Assembly (NCBI GenBank): GCA_910579395.1
Contig: CAJTUC010000026.1
Location: 1 to 48,935, forward strand
DNA from: an uncultured Lachnospiraceae bacterium
GTDB lineage: Bacteria; Bacillota; Clostridia; Lachnospirales; Lachnospiraceae
DNA: 48,935 nt
Direction: 5' to 3'
Part shown: piece after piece, positions 1 through 7,719 of the stretch
Position numbering within the stretch: position 1 is the stretch's first letter
How the letters are laid out: each line of letters begins with the position of its first letter
Made by a program: the position numbers and the translations under genes
The notes under the pieces: model-generated
What the model was told of the DNA's origin: nothing
Databases searched by the model: none
Seen by the model: the letters and a program-made list of their open reading frames with translations, nothing else

Positions 1-108
1 CGTTTTTTTTAGTATATCACGAAACGACTTGGCAAACCAGCAATATTTAACTATTTATCAATGATACAGTACACTAGATCGATATCTTTCTATTGCGACA
101 CGATAGCA

Positions 109-142
109 ATCCCTGTGCCGTTAGCGGTGCAGGGATTTTTTT
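109..142 (+). terminator. Intrinsic terminator-like hairpin
   Basis: ATCCCTG and CAGGGAT form the outer stem, with an internal mismatch and a CCG/CGG inner stem, followed at once by seven T. It probably ends a transcript entering from upstream of the window. The T-run at positions 3-10 may be the tail of another terminator cut by the window edge. Bases 143-251 show no gene. Confidence 0.6.
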
Positions 143-251
143 ATAAAAGTAAAGGTAGTCAATGAAGTACAAACGTATTTATTGTTATTGGGCAATTTTC
201 GTAAGAGAAAGGAGAAATTCCGTGATATGAAAAAAAGACAGCTATAAGCTA

Positions 252-443
252 TTGGGAGAAACACATAATGCTGCTATTGAGTCGGCAAGGGCAGGAGAAG
301 TGGGAAAAGGATTTTCTGTTGTAGCACAGGAAGTTGGAAATCTTGCAACAAGTACAAAGTCGTCGCATCGGAATGTGAACGATATAATTGTCCGGTTACA
401 GCCCGAATTATGTATGGCGGCAGAGATGTACGCAGACAGTTAA
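252..443 (+). pseudogene. Methyl-accepting chemotaxis protein, internal fragment
   Basis: The 63 codons match the hairpin tip of the cytoplasmic signalling domain of chemotaxis receptors: NAAIESARAGEVGKGFSVVA followed by QEVGNLA, where intact receptors have NAAIEAARAGE..GKGFAVVA.EVRNLA. This tip normally contacts CheA and CheW. No sensor domain, membrane segment, HAMP domain or return helix is present, and the reading frame after about residue 45 no longer looks like a receptor. The first ATG has no convincing ribosome site. It is a remnant of a deleted receptor gene. No chemotaxis genes are nearby. Confidence 0.75.
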
Positions 444-556
444 GCGAAACGGCTTTATAATTTTTTGATCGAGTGTGCTCTACCGGAGTTCACGGTAGTA
501 AATTCTTTATATCCTATGAGAAATTTGCCTGTGAAACAGCGAACATAATGTATCTG

Positions 557-584
557 ACGAATTTCCTGAGGTCAGGAAATTCGT
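557..584. repeat. Perfect 12-bp inverted repeat (hairpin)
   Basis: ACGAATTTCCTG at 557-568 is exactly complementary to CAGGAAATTCGT at 573-584 across a 4-base loop. No T-tract follows, so it is not a standard terminator. It lies in a stretch without genes (444-706), where nothing else is recognisable. Confidence 0.7.
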
Positions 585-706
585 AGAGGTTCTAAGAGAG
601 AGACTAAGAGATACAGTGGAAATATAAAATCCTGCAATTTACTTTTGAGCCTTACTATGCTATACTACCATAGGTATTAAGGCTCTTGTTGAAAGGAGCT
701 TTTATT

Positions 707-799
707 ATGGGAGAACGCTGGTTAAAAACAGCACGTATGACAGAAGATGAAAAGCATAAGGAAATCGAAAAAATTGCGGCGTCTCTCAAGGTAGTGTAA
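707..799 (+). CDS. Tiny ORF of unknown function (30 aa)
   Basis: ATG at 707 follows GAAAGGAG with good spacing and opens a 30-codon frame ending TAA at 797-799. The product is charged and helical (MGERWLKTARMTEDEKHKEI...), with no membrane segment. I do not recognise it. It sits among decayed sequence between a receptor remnant and ychF, so it could be the surviving 5' end of a larger, lost gene rather than a real small protein. The strong ribosome site is the only positive evidence. Confidence 0.35.
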   Translation: MGERWLKTARMTEDEKHKEIEKIAASLKVV

Positions 800-800
800 T

Positions 801-930
801 ATCTGAACCATGCAGCTCGAAAACATTTGTTTTTTCGCTCGTTGGCTTCGCCAACTAAAATTTCAAATAGATATTTTCGCTCATGCAAGCATGGCTAAAA
901 ATCCATGTTGAAATTTTGAATGTTTCAGAT
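801..930. repeat. Nested inverted-repeat element upstream of ychF
   Basis: The outer ends are ATCTGAA (801-807) and TTCAGAT (924-930). Inside lie GTTGGC/GCCAAC around a 3-base loop near 841-855, and a perfect pair AAAATTTCAA (857-866) / TTGAAATTTT (908-917). The arrangement resembles a miniature mobile element or a structured leader. No coding capacity is seen. Confidence 0.45.
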
Positions 931-1015
931 TGGTATGTAAATTGGTACTTAACCAAAGCCATAAGAGACAAAAAAACTATAAAATATAAGAATAACCAAA
1001 GGAGATTAAGATAAA

Positions 1016-2113
1016 ATGAAACTAGGAATCGTAGGTCTGCCCAACGTTGGAAAAAGTACCTTATTTAATTCATTAACAAAGGCGGGAGCTGAATCGGCGA
1101 ATTACCCATTCTGTACCATTGACCCGAATGTCGGCATTGTGGCCGTTCCCGATGAACGGCTGAAACTGCTCGGGGATATGTATCAGTCGAAGAAGGTGAC
1201 GCCGGCGACGATAGAATTTGTGGATATCGCCGGCCTGGTAAAGGGGGCATCCAAAGGAGAAGGCCTGGGCAACCAGTTTTTAAGCAACATTCGTGAAGTG
1301 GATGCGGTCATTCATGTGGTACGCTGCTTTGAGGATTCCAACATTGTTCACGTGGACGGTTCCATCGACCCGCTGCGCGATATCGAGACGATCAATCTGG
1401 AGCTTATCTTTTCCGATTTGGAGATTTTGGATAGAAGGATTGCCAAAGTCGGAAAAGGAGCGAGGATGGACAAATCGCTCGGAAAAGAACTTGCCTTGCT
1501 CGAAAAAATCAAGGCGCATTTGGAAGAAGGAAAACTGGCGAGAAGCTTTGAGACGGAAGACGAGGATGAGCAGGCATTGCTTGTATCCTATAATCTGCTG
1601 ACATATAAACCCGTCATTTTTGCGGCGAATGTTGCGGAGGAGGATTTGGCTGATGACGGGGCCGGAAACGGGAAGGTAGCCCAAGTGCGTGCTTTTGCGG
1701 CGGAAAATGACAGCGAGGTCTTTGTAATCTGCGCGCAGATAGAGCAGGAGATTGCGGAGCTGGATGAGGAAGAGACCGCTATGTTCTTAGAAGATCTGGG
1801 TCTGAAAGAATCCGGTCTACAGAAACTGATCAAGGCAAGCTATCATATTTTGGGGCTGATGAGCTTCCTGACAGCCGGCGAGGATGAAACGAGAGCATGG
1901 ACGATCAAAATCGGTACGAAGGCGCCGCAGGCGGCCGGAAAGATACATACCGATTTCGAGAGAGGCTTTATCAAGGCGGAGGTCGTAAATTATAAGGACC
2001 TGCTGGAACAGGGCTCTCTTGCGGCAGCCAGAGAAAAAGGGCTGGTCGGTATGGAAGGAAAGGAGTATGTAGTGAAAGACGGAGATGTTATTTTATTCCG
2101 GTTTAACGTCTAG
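1016..2113 (+). CDS. ychF: Ribosome-associated ATPase YchF (Obg family)
   Basis: This 365-residue protein is full length for YchF, a P-loop NTPase of the Obg group that prefers ATP and binds ribosomes in the cytoplasm. The P-loop GLPNVGKS is at residues 7-14 and DIAG, the switch II motif, is near residue 70. NVAE replaces the usual NKxD, which is the hallmark of ATP preference in this family. A central coiled coil precedes the C-terminal TGS domain (GKIHTDFERGFIKAEV). The ATG follows AAAGGAGATTAAGATAAA. It stands alone, 74 bases ahead of lgt, and may be cotranscribed with it. Nothing odd is visible in the frame. Confidence 0.97.
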   Translation: MKLGIVGLPNVGKSTLFNSLTKAGAESANYPFCTIDPNVGIVAVPDERLKLLGDMYQSKKVTPATIEFVDIAGLVKGASKGEGLGNQFLSNIREVDAVIHVVRCFEDSNIVHVDGSIDPLRDIETINLELIFSDLEILDRRIAKVGKGARMDKSLGKELALLEKIKAHLEEGKLARSFETEDEDEQALLVSYNLLTYKPVIFAANVAEEDLADDGAGNGKVAQVRAFAAENDSEVFVICAQIEQEIAELDEEETAMFLEDLGLKESGLQKLIKASYHILGLMSFLTAGEDETRAWTIKIGTKAPQAAGKIHTDFERGFIKAEVVNYKDLLEQGSLAAAREKGLVGMEGKEYVVKDGDVILFRFNV

Positions 2114-2187
2114 GGTGAAAAAGGATTTGCAGAGCATATCTTTTTTACCTTGGACTGAGGAGAGATAGAAGGAAAGCAGGAGTAAGC

Positions 2188-3066
2188 ATGAAAGATATTA
2201 TGAATAGTTCGGATATTGCGTTTCCGAATATCGGGCTGTATTTGGAGAATGTGCCGAAAACATTCAGTATTTTCGGGTTTCAGATCGCGTTCTATGGCGT
2301 GATGATCGGGCTTGGCGTGCTGTGCGGTGTGCTCATGGCGGCCCATGTGGCGAAGCTGGAAAAGAAAGATTCGGATATCGTCTGGGATTTTATTCTTTAT
2401 GCCCTGATATTTTCCATCATTGGCGCCAGAATATACTATGTTATCTTTGAGTGGGATATGTATAAGAACAACCTGCTGGAAATCTTTAATTTACGGCATG
2501 GCGGTCTGGCGATTTATGGGGCTGTTATCGCGGCATTCGCGACGCTGTATGTATACTGCAGGGTAAAGAAACTGAGTTTTCTGCAGTTTGGCGATATCTG
2601 TATGCCGGGGCTGGTTCTGGGACAGGTCATCGGTAGATGGGGAAATTTCATGAACCGGGAAGTGTTCGGGGAATATACGGATAATCTGTTTGCGATGCGG
2701 CTTCCGATCGAAGCGGTCAGGAGCAGGGATATTTCGGCCAATGTTGCTGCTCATATTCTGGATGGTACGAACTATATTCAGGTACATCCTACTTTTTTAT
2801 ATGAAGGGTTATGGAATCTGGCGCTGATGGGCGTCATGCTCTTGTACCGGAAACACAGGAAGTTCGACGGAGAAATATGCCTTCTCTATCTGGGCGGCTA
2901 CGGCCTTGGCAGATTCTGGATAGAGGGTATCCGCACCGACCAGCTCTATCTTGCGGGAACGACGCTTCCCGTTTCACAGCTGCTTGCAGTCCTGTTTGTA
3001 GTGGCATCGGCGGCAGCTGATATTGCAATTCGGTATCACCTGAAAAAGAAAGAAAAAATTAAATAA
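2188..3066 (+). CDS. lgt: Prolipoprotein diacylglyceryl transferase
   Basis: Lgt is a membrane enzyme that moves a diacylglyceryl group from phosphatidylglycerol to the lipobox cysteine of prolipoproteins. The 292 residues include several hydrophobic segments, the conserved HGG at residues 104-106 (RHGGLAIYGA), and the signature GRWGNFMNREVFGE starting at residue 149, which carries the essential arginine. The start at 2188 follows AAAGCAGGAGTAAGC. Alternative starts a few codons later (M5) are possible. A lipoprotein that would need this enzyme is encoded at 47162-47626. Confidence 0.95.
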   Translation: MKDIMNSSDIAFPNIGLYLENVPKTFSIFGFQIAFYGVMIGLGVLCGVLMAAHVAKLEKKDSDIVWDFILYALIFSIIGARIYYVIFEWDMYKNNLLEIFNLRHGGLAIYGAVIAAFATLYVYCRVKKLSFLQFGDICMPGLVLGQVIGRWGNFMNREVFGEYTDNLFAMRLPIEAVRSRDISANVAAHILDGTNYIQVHPTFLYEGLWNLALMGVMLLYRKHRKFDGEICLLYLGGYGLGRFWIEGIRTDQLYLAGTTLPVSQLLAVLFVVASAAADIAIRYHLKKKEKIK

Positions 3067-3090
3067 CGAACGTGACAAAATGGTGTCATA

Positions 3091-3129
3091 CAGCGGTAAA
3101 ACGATTATGGTTTTACCGCTGTTTTTTTG
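3091..3129 (+). terminator. Intrinsic terminator after lgt
   Basis: CAGCGGTAAAA (3091-3101) pairs with TTTTACCGCTG (3111-3121), followed by a run of T. This separates ychF/lgt from the dcw cluster. Confidence 0.9.
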
Positions 3130-3191
3130 TTTTGAAATGGTATCCGGTCAGCCGGCGCCGGGCAGTTTTTTCAAAAACCACTTGTTTTTGC

Positions 3192-3220
3192 TTGCATAAT
3201 GCTTTATTTTATTATAAAAT
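3192..3220 (+). promoter_or_regulatory. Sigma-A type promoter of the dcw cluster
   Basis: TTGCAT (3192-3197), a 17-base spacer, and TAAAAT (3215-3220). Transcription should begin near 3227, just before or within the MraZ boxes. It is the only good promoter between lgt and mraZ. Confidence 0.7.
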
Positions 3221-3227
3221 AGTACTC

Positions 3228-3264
3228 AAAGTGGTGGAAAGTGGAACAAAGTGGTTAAAAGTGG
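3228..3264 (+). promoter_or_regulatory. MraZ operator: four AAAGTGG boxes, 10-bp period
   Basis: AAAGTGG occurs with its GTGG at 3231, 3241, 3251 and 3261, exactly one helical turn apart. MraZ proteins bind direct GTGG-containing repeats with this spacing upstream of their own gene, so autoregulation is expected. Four boxes lie directly downstream of the -10 element, a position suited to repression. Confidence 0.88.
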
Positions 3265-3322
3265 TAAATTTCACCCCTTTGGAAGCTGACCGTGGCAGAC
3301 ACTTTATGGCAGGTGATTGATG

Positions 3323-3754
3323 ATGTTTATGGGAGAATACAATCACACAATCGATGCAAAGGGCAGGCTGATCATTCCATCGAAATTCAGAGAGTCTCTG
3401 GGAGACATATTTGTAGTAACGAAGGGATTGGACGGCTGTCTGTTCGTGTATGACAACGCAGAGTGGAATGTATTTGAAGAAAAACTGAAATCATTGCCCC
3501 TTACGAATAAAGATGCCAGAAAGTTCGTACGTTTTTTTCTGGCAGGAGCAGCAGAAGTAGAGGTAGATAAACAGGGAAGAATCCTGGTACCTAATGTACT
3601 GAGAGAATTTGCAGAATTAAATAAGGATGTCGTTCTGATCGGCGTGGCGAGCAGGATTGAAATATGGAGCAGGGAACGCTTTGAAGGAATGGCAGCTTAT
3701 GATGATATGGACGAGATAGCGGAACATATGGCTGAGCTTGGGCTTGGTATTTAG
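3323..3754 (+). CDS. mraZ: Transcriptional regulator MraZ
   Basis: MraZ is a ring-forming DNA-binding protein of the SpoVT/AbrB fold that controls the dcw operon. Two half-domains carry the paired signatures DAKGRLIIPSKFRE and DKQGRILVPNVLRE. The frame is open from a TTG at 3317 and contains ATGs at 3320 and 3323. The start at 3323 gives the family-typical MFMGEYNHT and the best distance (7 bases) from AGGTG at 3311-3315. The length is 143 residues, which is normal. Its operator lies about 60 bases upstream. Confidence 0.95.
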   Translation: MFMGEYNHTIDAKGRLIIPSKFRESLGDIFVVTKGLDGCLFVYDNAEWNVFEEKLKSLPLTNKDARKFVRFFLAGAAEVEVDKQGRILVPNVLREFAELNKDVVLIGVASRIEIWSRERFEGMAAYDDMDEIAEHMAELGLGI

Positions 3755-3772
3755 AGGGACTTAGGAAACAGG

Positions 3773-4711
3773 ATGGAATTCAAACATACATCGGTTCTAT
3801 TAGAAGAGACAATTCAGAATCTGCGGGTAAAACCCGACGGAATCTACATAGACGGAACGCTTGGAGGCGGTGGGCATTCCTGGCACATCGCCTCCAAATT
3901 GACAGGAAAGGGCAGACTGATCGGCATAGATCAGGATGGAGAAGCCATTCTGGCGGCTTCACAAAGACTGGAACCTTTTCGGGAAAAAGTTACGATCATC
4001 AGAGATAACTACTGTAATTCCTGCAATGTGCTGAGAAGTATCGGTATCGGGAAAGTGGACGGCATGGTGCTGGATCTTGGTGTTTCCTCCTATCAATTAG
4101 ACCATGCTGAAAGAGGATTTTCCTATCAGCATGATGCGGATTTGGACATGCGTATGGATACGCGGCAGTCAGTGAGCGCCAAAGAAATCATCAATACCTA
4201 TTCGGAGATGGAACTTTACCGGGTCATCCGGGATTACGGGGAAGAACAGTTCGCGAAAAATATCGCAAAACATATCGTGAATGCGAGAAAGGACAAGTCC
4301 ATAAAGTCGACGGGAGAACTGAACGAGATCATTAAAGCGGCGATTCCCGCGAAGATGCGGCGGGATGGACATCCTTCCAAAAGAACTTTTCAGGCCATCC
4401 GCATCGAGTGCAACCGGGAACTGGAAGTCCTGAGGAACTCGCTGGAAGATTTCATCGAAATGTTGAATCCGGGCGGAAGGCTCTGCATCATTACATTCCA
4501 TTCTTTGGAGGATAGAATCGTCAAGGCGGCTTTTCGGGAAAATGAAAATCCCTGTATCTGTCCGCCGGAATTTCCGGTCTGCACTTGTGGCAGAGTATCC
4601 ATGGGAAAGGTGGTCACAAGAAAACCGATTCTGCCTTCAGCAGAAGAAATTGAAGAGAACAGAAGAGCCAAAAGCGCAAAACTGCGGGTTTTTGAGCGAG
4701 GCGGCAAATAG
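3773..4711 (+). CDS. rsmH: 16S rRNA (cytosine-1402 N4)-methyltransferase
   Basis: RsmH (formerly MraW) methylates C1402 in the decoding centre of 16S rRNA using SAM. The 312 residues begin with the usual HTSVLLEE, followed by the SAM-binding loop DGTLGGGGHS (about residues 28-37) and GIDQD. Later blocks VDGMVLDLGVSSYQLD, RTFQAIRIECN.EL and IITFHSLEDRIVK are all typical. It follows mraZ by 18 bases with AGGAAAC as ribosome site. This is the standard second gene of the cluster. Confidence 0.97.
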   Translation: MEFKHTSVLLEETIQNLRVKPDGIYIDGTLGGGGHSWHIASKLTGKGRLIGIDQDGEAILAASQRLEPFREKVTIIRDNYCNSCNVLRSIGIGKVDGMVLDLGVSSYQLDHAERGFSYQHDADLDMRMDTRQSVSAKEIINTYSEMELYRVIRDYGEEQFAKNIAKHIVNARKDKSIKSTGELNEIIKAAIPAKMRRDGHPSKRTFQAIRIECNRELEVLRNSLEDFIEMLNPGGRLCIITFHSLEDRIVKAAFRENENPCICPPEFPVCTCGRVSMGKVVTRKPILPSAEEIEENRRAKSAKLRVFERGGK

Positions 4712-4767
4712 GGTCGTAAAGAAGAAAAGAAAGAAATGTAAAATCTGGATTGAAAGGATATAGCAGT

Positions 4768-5385
4768 ATGGCAGCAGTTCGGGAAAGAACATCCGGCGCG
4801 CGCCCACAGGGTGGTGGATATGCACGGGGCGGCAGAAGCATACAAGGCGGTGGACAGACACGGAGCGGCAGGAGCATGCAGGGCGGTGGACAGGCACGAA
4901 GCGGCAGAAGCATGCAGAGCGGCAGAAGCATGCAGAGCGGCCGGGCACAGAGCAGTCGATATATACAGGGCAGTGCGGTCAGAAAGCTGGATGTCACAAG
5001 GGAAATAGAGCAGAGTCCTAAGAAAAAATTGAGCAATACGGCGAGAAAGAACAGAGAAAAGGCGGAACGCATGAGCCTTGGCTATGTTCTGTTCCTGAGT
5101 CTCGCTTTGTTGGCGACAGGCTGTATTTTGGTAGGTTATATCAGACTGCAGTCGGATATTACCAACAGTATCAAACATATCGCGTCGCTGGAAAAGGAAT
5201 TGAATGATCTGAAACTTGCGAATGACGAGGAATATAGCAGGATCACGAGCAGTATTGATCTGGAGGAAGTCAGAAGAATTGCGATTCAGGAACTCGGTAT
5301 GAAATATGCGGAAGAAGGGCAGATAGTCGTTTTCGAAAGTGAAAATAACGATTATGTTAAGCAGGTGGCTCCGATTCCGGATTGA
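4768..5385 (+). CDS. ftsL: FtsL/DivIC-like septum protein with repeat-rich cytoplasmic tail
   Basis: The position between rsmH and the first PBP, one membrane helix (about residues 103-125) and an outside coiled coil (ITNSIKHIASLEKELNDLKL) identify an FtsL-type divisome linker. It would pair with DivIC and DivIB/FtsQ at the septum. The start chosen is ATG 4768, after GAAAGGA; an in-frame TTG at 4750 lies before that site. The roughly 100-residue N-terminal tail is unusual: residues 15-70 are Gly/Arg/Ser/Gln-rich with repeated GRSMQ blocks (for example RSGRSMQSGRSMQSG), encoded by imperfect direct repeats at about 4825-4950. The assignment to ftsL is by context and topology. Confidence 0.85.
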   Translation: MAAVRERTSGARPQGGGYARGGRSIQGGGQTRSGRSMQGGGQARSGRSMQSGRSMQSGRAQSSRYIQGSAVRKLDVTREIEQSPKKKLSNTARKNREKAERMSLGYVLFLSLALLATGCILVGYIRLQSDITNSIKHIASLEKELNDLKLANDEEYSRITSSIDLEEVRRIAIQELGMKYAEEGQIVVFESENNDYVKQVAPIPD

Positions 5386-5411
5386 GTGGATACCGTATGG
5401 AGAAATAAAGG

Positions 5412-7631
5412 ATGAAACGAGCGCGCTCAAACAGATTTACCTTTTGGATGCAGAAGAAGCTTTTGATACTTTTTTTACTTGTATTGATGGCTTTCATCAT
5501 GTTGAGCATCCGGTTAATCCTGATCAACCGGGATAAGGGAAACGATTATAAAAAGCAGGTATTGTCACAGCTGGAGTATGATTCTGTGACAATACCTTTT
5601 AAGCGTGGCGAAATATTGGATGCCAACGGTACAGTGCTGGCGATCAGCAACAAGGTATACAATGTGATCCTGGATACAAAGGTGCTGATGGACGATGAGA
5701 CCAATCTGGAACCCACGCTGAATGCGCTGCGTACCGTTTTTGGCGTTGATACGGGTGAGGTGCGGGAATATATCATGACGCATCCCAATTCCTCCTACTA
5801 TGTGCTGGCAAGACGTCTGGATTATGAACAGGTGGAAAAGTTCAAAGCGCTGCAGGCAGATGAGGAAAATGGTTCCAAGATAAAAGGAATCTGGTTTGAG
5901 GATGAATACAAGAGAGAATATCCGAACGGTTCCCTTGCCTGCGATGTCATCGGTTTTACGAGGAGTGACAATGCAGGGCAGTATGGGCTGGAAGAGTATT
6001 ATAATGATGTCCTGTGCGGTACCAACGGCCGGCAGTACGGGTATTTGAACGACGATTCCAATTTGGAACGGACGACGATTCCCGCAATCGACGGTTATAA
6101 TATCCAGACGACGATTGACGGCAATATCCAGAGTATCGTCGAAAAATATCTGCTGGAATTTAACGAAGAATATAAGGACGCTGTCAGACCCGGCAACGGG
6201 GCACATAATGTCGGATGTATCATTATGGAAGTTGATACGGGCAATATTCTCGCGATGGCAAGTTATCCGAACTATGATCTGAACGATACGCGGAATACGG
6301 ACAATTTGATTGGAATGCCGGAACTGAACGAGAAGAATCAGCGGACCGGAGAATACCTGACGGCGGACATGATCAGGATGATGGATGATGAAACGATGTA
6401 CCGGCATCTCGATGCTTTATGGAAGAATTTCTGCATCGTGGATACTTATGAGCCGGGTTCCGTCTCCAAGCCTTTTACGGTGGCGGCAGCGCTTGAGACC
6501 GGTGCGATTATGGGAGATGAGAAGTTTAACTGTGAAGGGCGTCTGGAGGTAGGCGATTATAAGATCAAGTGCCATCAGATATACGGAGACGGTAATATTT
6601 CCGTCGCAGAAGGAATTGAGCGTTCCTGTAATGTTGTTTTGATGAACGTAGCATTCAAACTGGGAAAAGACCGGTTTATTGATTTTCAGCATTTATTCGG
6701 CTTCGGACTCAAGACAAATATCGATCTGGCCGGAGAATCGAGAACGGCTTCCCTCGTTTATAATAAGGACAATATCCGTCAGACGGAACTCGCGACCTGT
6801 TCTTTCGGGCAGGGCTTCAATGCATCGATGATTCAGGTGATCACGGGCTTCTGTTCTCTGATTAACGGCGGTTATTATTATGAGCCGCATGTCGTCAGCA
6901 GGATTATGACTTCGGATGGCGCAACGGTGGAAAATATCACACCAAGACTGTTAAAGCAGACGATATCACAATCGACGAGCGATAAAATATTGGAATACTG
7001 TAATCTGGTCGTGACCGGTGAGAAGGGAACCGGTAAAACGGCAAGACCGCCGGGGTATATGATCGGCGGTAAGACGGGAACTGCGGAAACGCTGCCCCGA
7101 GGTAATAAGGAGTATGTCGTATCCTTCATGGGATATGCACCGGCAGATGACCCGGAAATCGCGATTTATGTCGTTGTAGACAGACCGAATGCGGCGCAGC
7201 AGGATGATGCGAAATTCGCGACCAGGATCGTGCGCAAGATTTTGATGGAAGTCCTGCCATATCTGAATATCTTTATGACCGAGGAATTGTCCGAAAAAGA
7301 GATAGAAGAACTTAACGAACTGCAGATGCAGATCACGATGCAGCAGCAGACGGAAGAGGGAGAAGGCGAAGAAGGGGAAGAAAACGAGGACGAGGAAGAA
7401 GAGGAGCCGGAATCCACAGCGGATACGGAGACCTGGAAGACTTTCCCCCTAGACCCGGAATCCGGTTATCTGAAAGATCCTAATACCGGTAATCTGGTAG
7501 ACCCGGAAACAGGTGCGTCGGTAAGCGGAGATGCGCTGATCACGGGCGGCGAAAACGATGTACCCGTAAGCGGTATCGGAGAACCGCCGGCGGGCGGCAG
7601 CGAGCAGGACGATAATAATTTCGGTCCCTGA
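5412..7631 (+). CDS. ftsI: Class B penicillin-binding protein (FtsI/PBP2-type transpeptidase)
   Basis: This septal DD-transpeptidase has 739 residues. An N-terminal membrane anchor (about 15-38) precedes the PBP dimerisation domain and then the penicillin-binding domain. All three catalytic motifs are present: S350-V-S-K353, S405-C-N407 and K554-T-G556. The C-terminal 110 residues are low-complexity: a Glu-rich stretch, then a Pro/Gly/Asp/Asn-rich tail (DPESGYLKDPNTGNLVDPETG) that lies outside the cell. No PASTA domains are seen. It begins 26 bases after the ftsL-like gene. Partners would be FtsW and the FtsL/FtsQ group. It could be the vegetative septal enzyme, with the next gene being the sporulation one. 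That split is inferred. Confidence 0.9.
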   Translation: MKRARSNRFTFWMQKKLLILFLLVLMAFIMLSIRLILINRDKGNDYKKQVLSQLEYDSVTIPFKRGEILDANGTVLAISNKVYNVILDTKVLMDDETNLEPTLNALRTVFGVDTGEVREYIMTHPNSSYYVLARRLDYEQVEKFKALQADEENGSKIKGIWFEDEYKREYPNGSLACDVIGFTRSDNAGQYGLEEYYNDVLCGTNGRQYGYLNDDSNLERTTIPAIDGYNIQTTIDGNIQSIVEKYLLEFNEEYKDAVRPGNGAHNVGCIIMEVDTGNILAMASYPNYDLNDTRNTDNLIGMPELNEKNQRTGEYLTADMIRMMDDETMYRHLDALWKNFCIVDTYEPGSVSKPFTVAAALETGAIMGDEKFNCEGRLEVGDYKIKCHQIYGDGNISVAEGIERSCNVVLMNVAFKLGKDRFIDFQHLFGFGLKTNIDLAGESRTASLVYNKDNIRQTELATCSFGQGFNASMIQVITGFCSLINGGYYYEPHVVSRIMTSDGATVENITPRLLKQTISQSTSDKILEYCNLVVTGEKGTGKTARPPGYMIGGKTGTAETLPRGNKEYVVSFMGYAPADDPEIAIYVVVDRPNAAQQDDAKFATRIVRKILMEVLPYLNIFMTEELSEKEIEELNELQMQITMQQQTEEGEGEEGEENEDEEEEEPESTADTETWKTFPLDPESGYLKDPNTGNLVDPETGASVSGDALITGGENDVPVSGIGEPPAGGSEQDDNNFGP

Positions 7632-7660
7632 GCGGATATAATGTTATAGTTCATACGAAT

Positions 7661-7714
7661 AACCTCATGAAAATGGTAATAAATTATATTAATACCTTTT
7701 TATGAGGTTTTCTT
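7661..7714 (+). terminator. Hairpin between the two PBP genes
   Basis: AACCTCAT (7661-7668) pairs with ATGAGGTT (7702-7709), with GGTA/TACC further in, followed by TTCTT. It could attenuate transcription between the PBP genes. Its right arm ends just 10 bases before the ATG of the second PBP, so it could also restrict translation there. Confidence 0.65.
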
Positions 7715-7719
7715 GAAAG

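Noticed and set aside
3072..3320. Plus-strand ORF between lgt and mraZ
   Set aside because: It spans a terminator, a promoter and the MraZ boxes; the product is not protein-like.
4390..5430. Long minus-strand ORF over rsmH and the ftsL-like gene
   Set aside because: A shadow of biased codon use and repeats in the genes on the plus strand.
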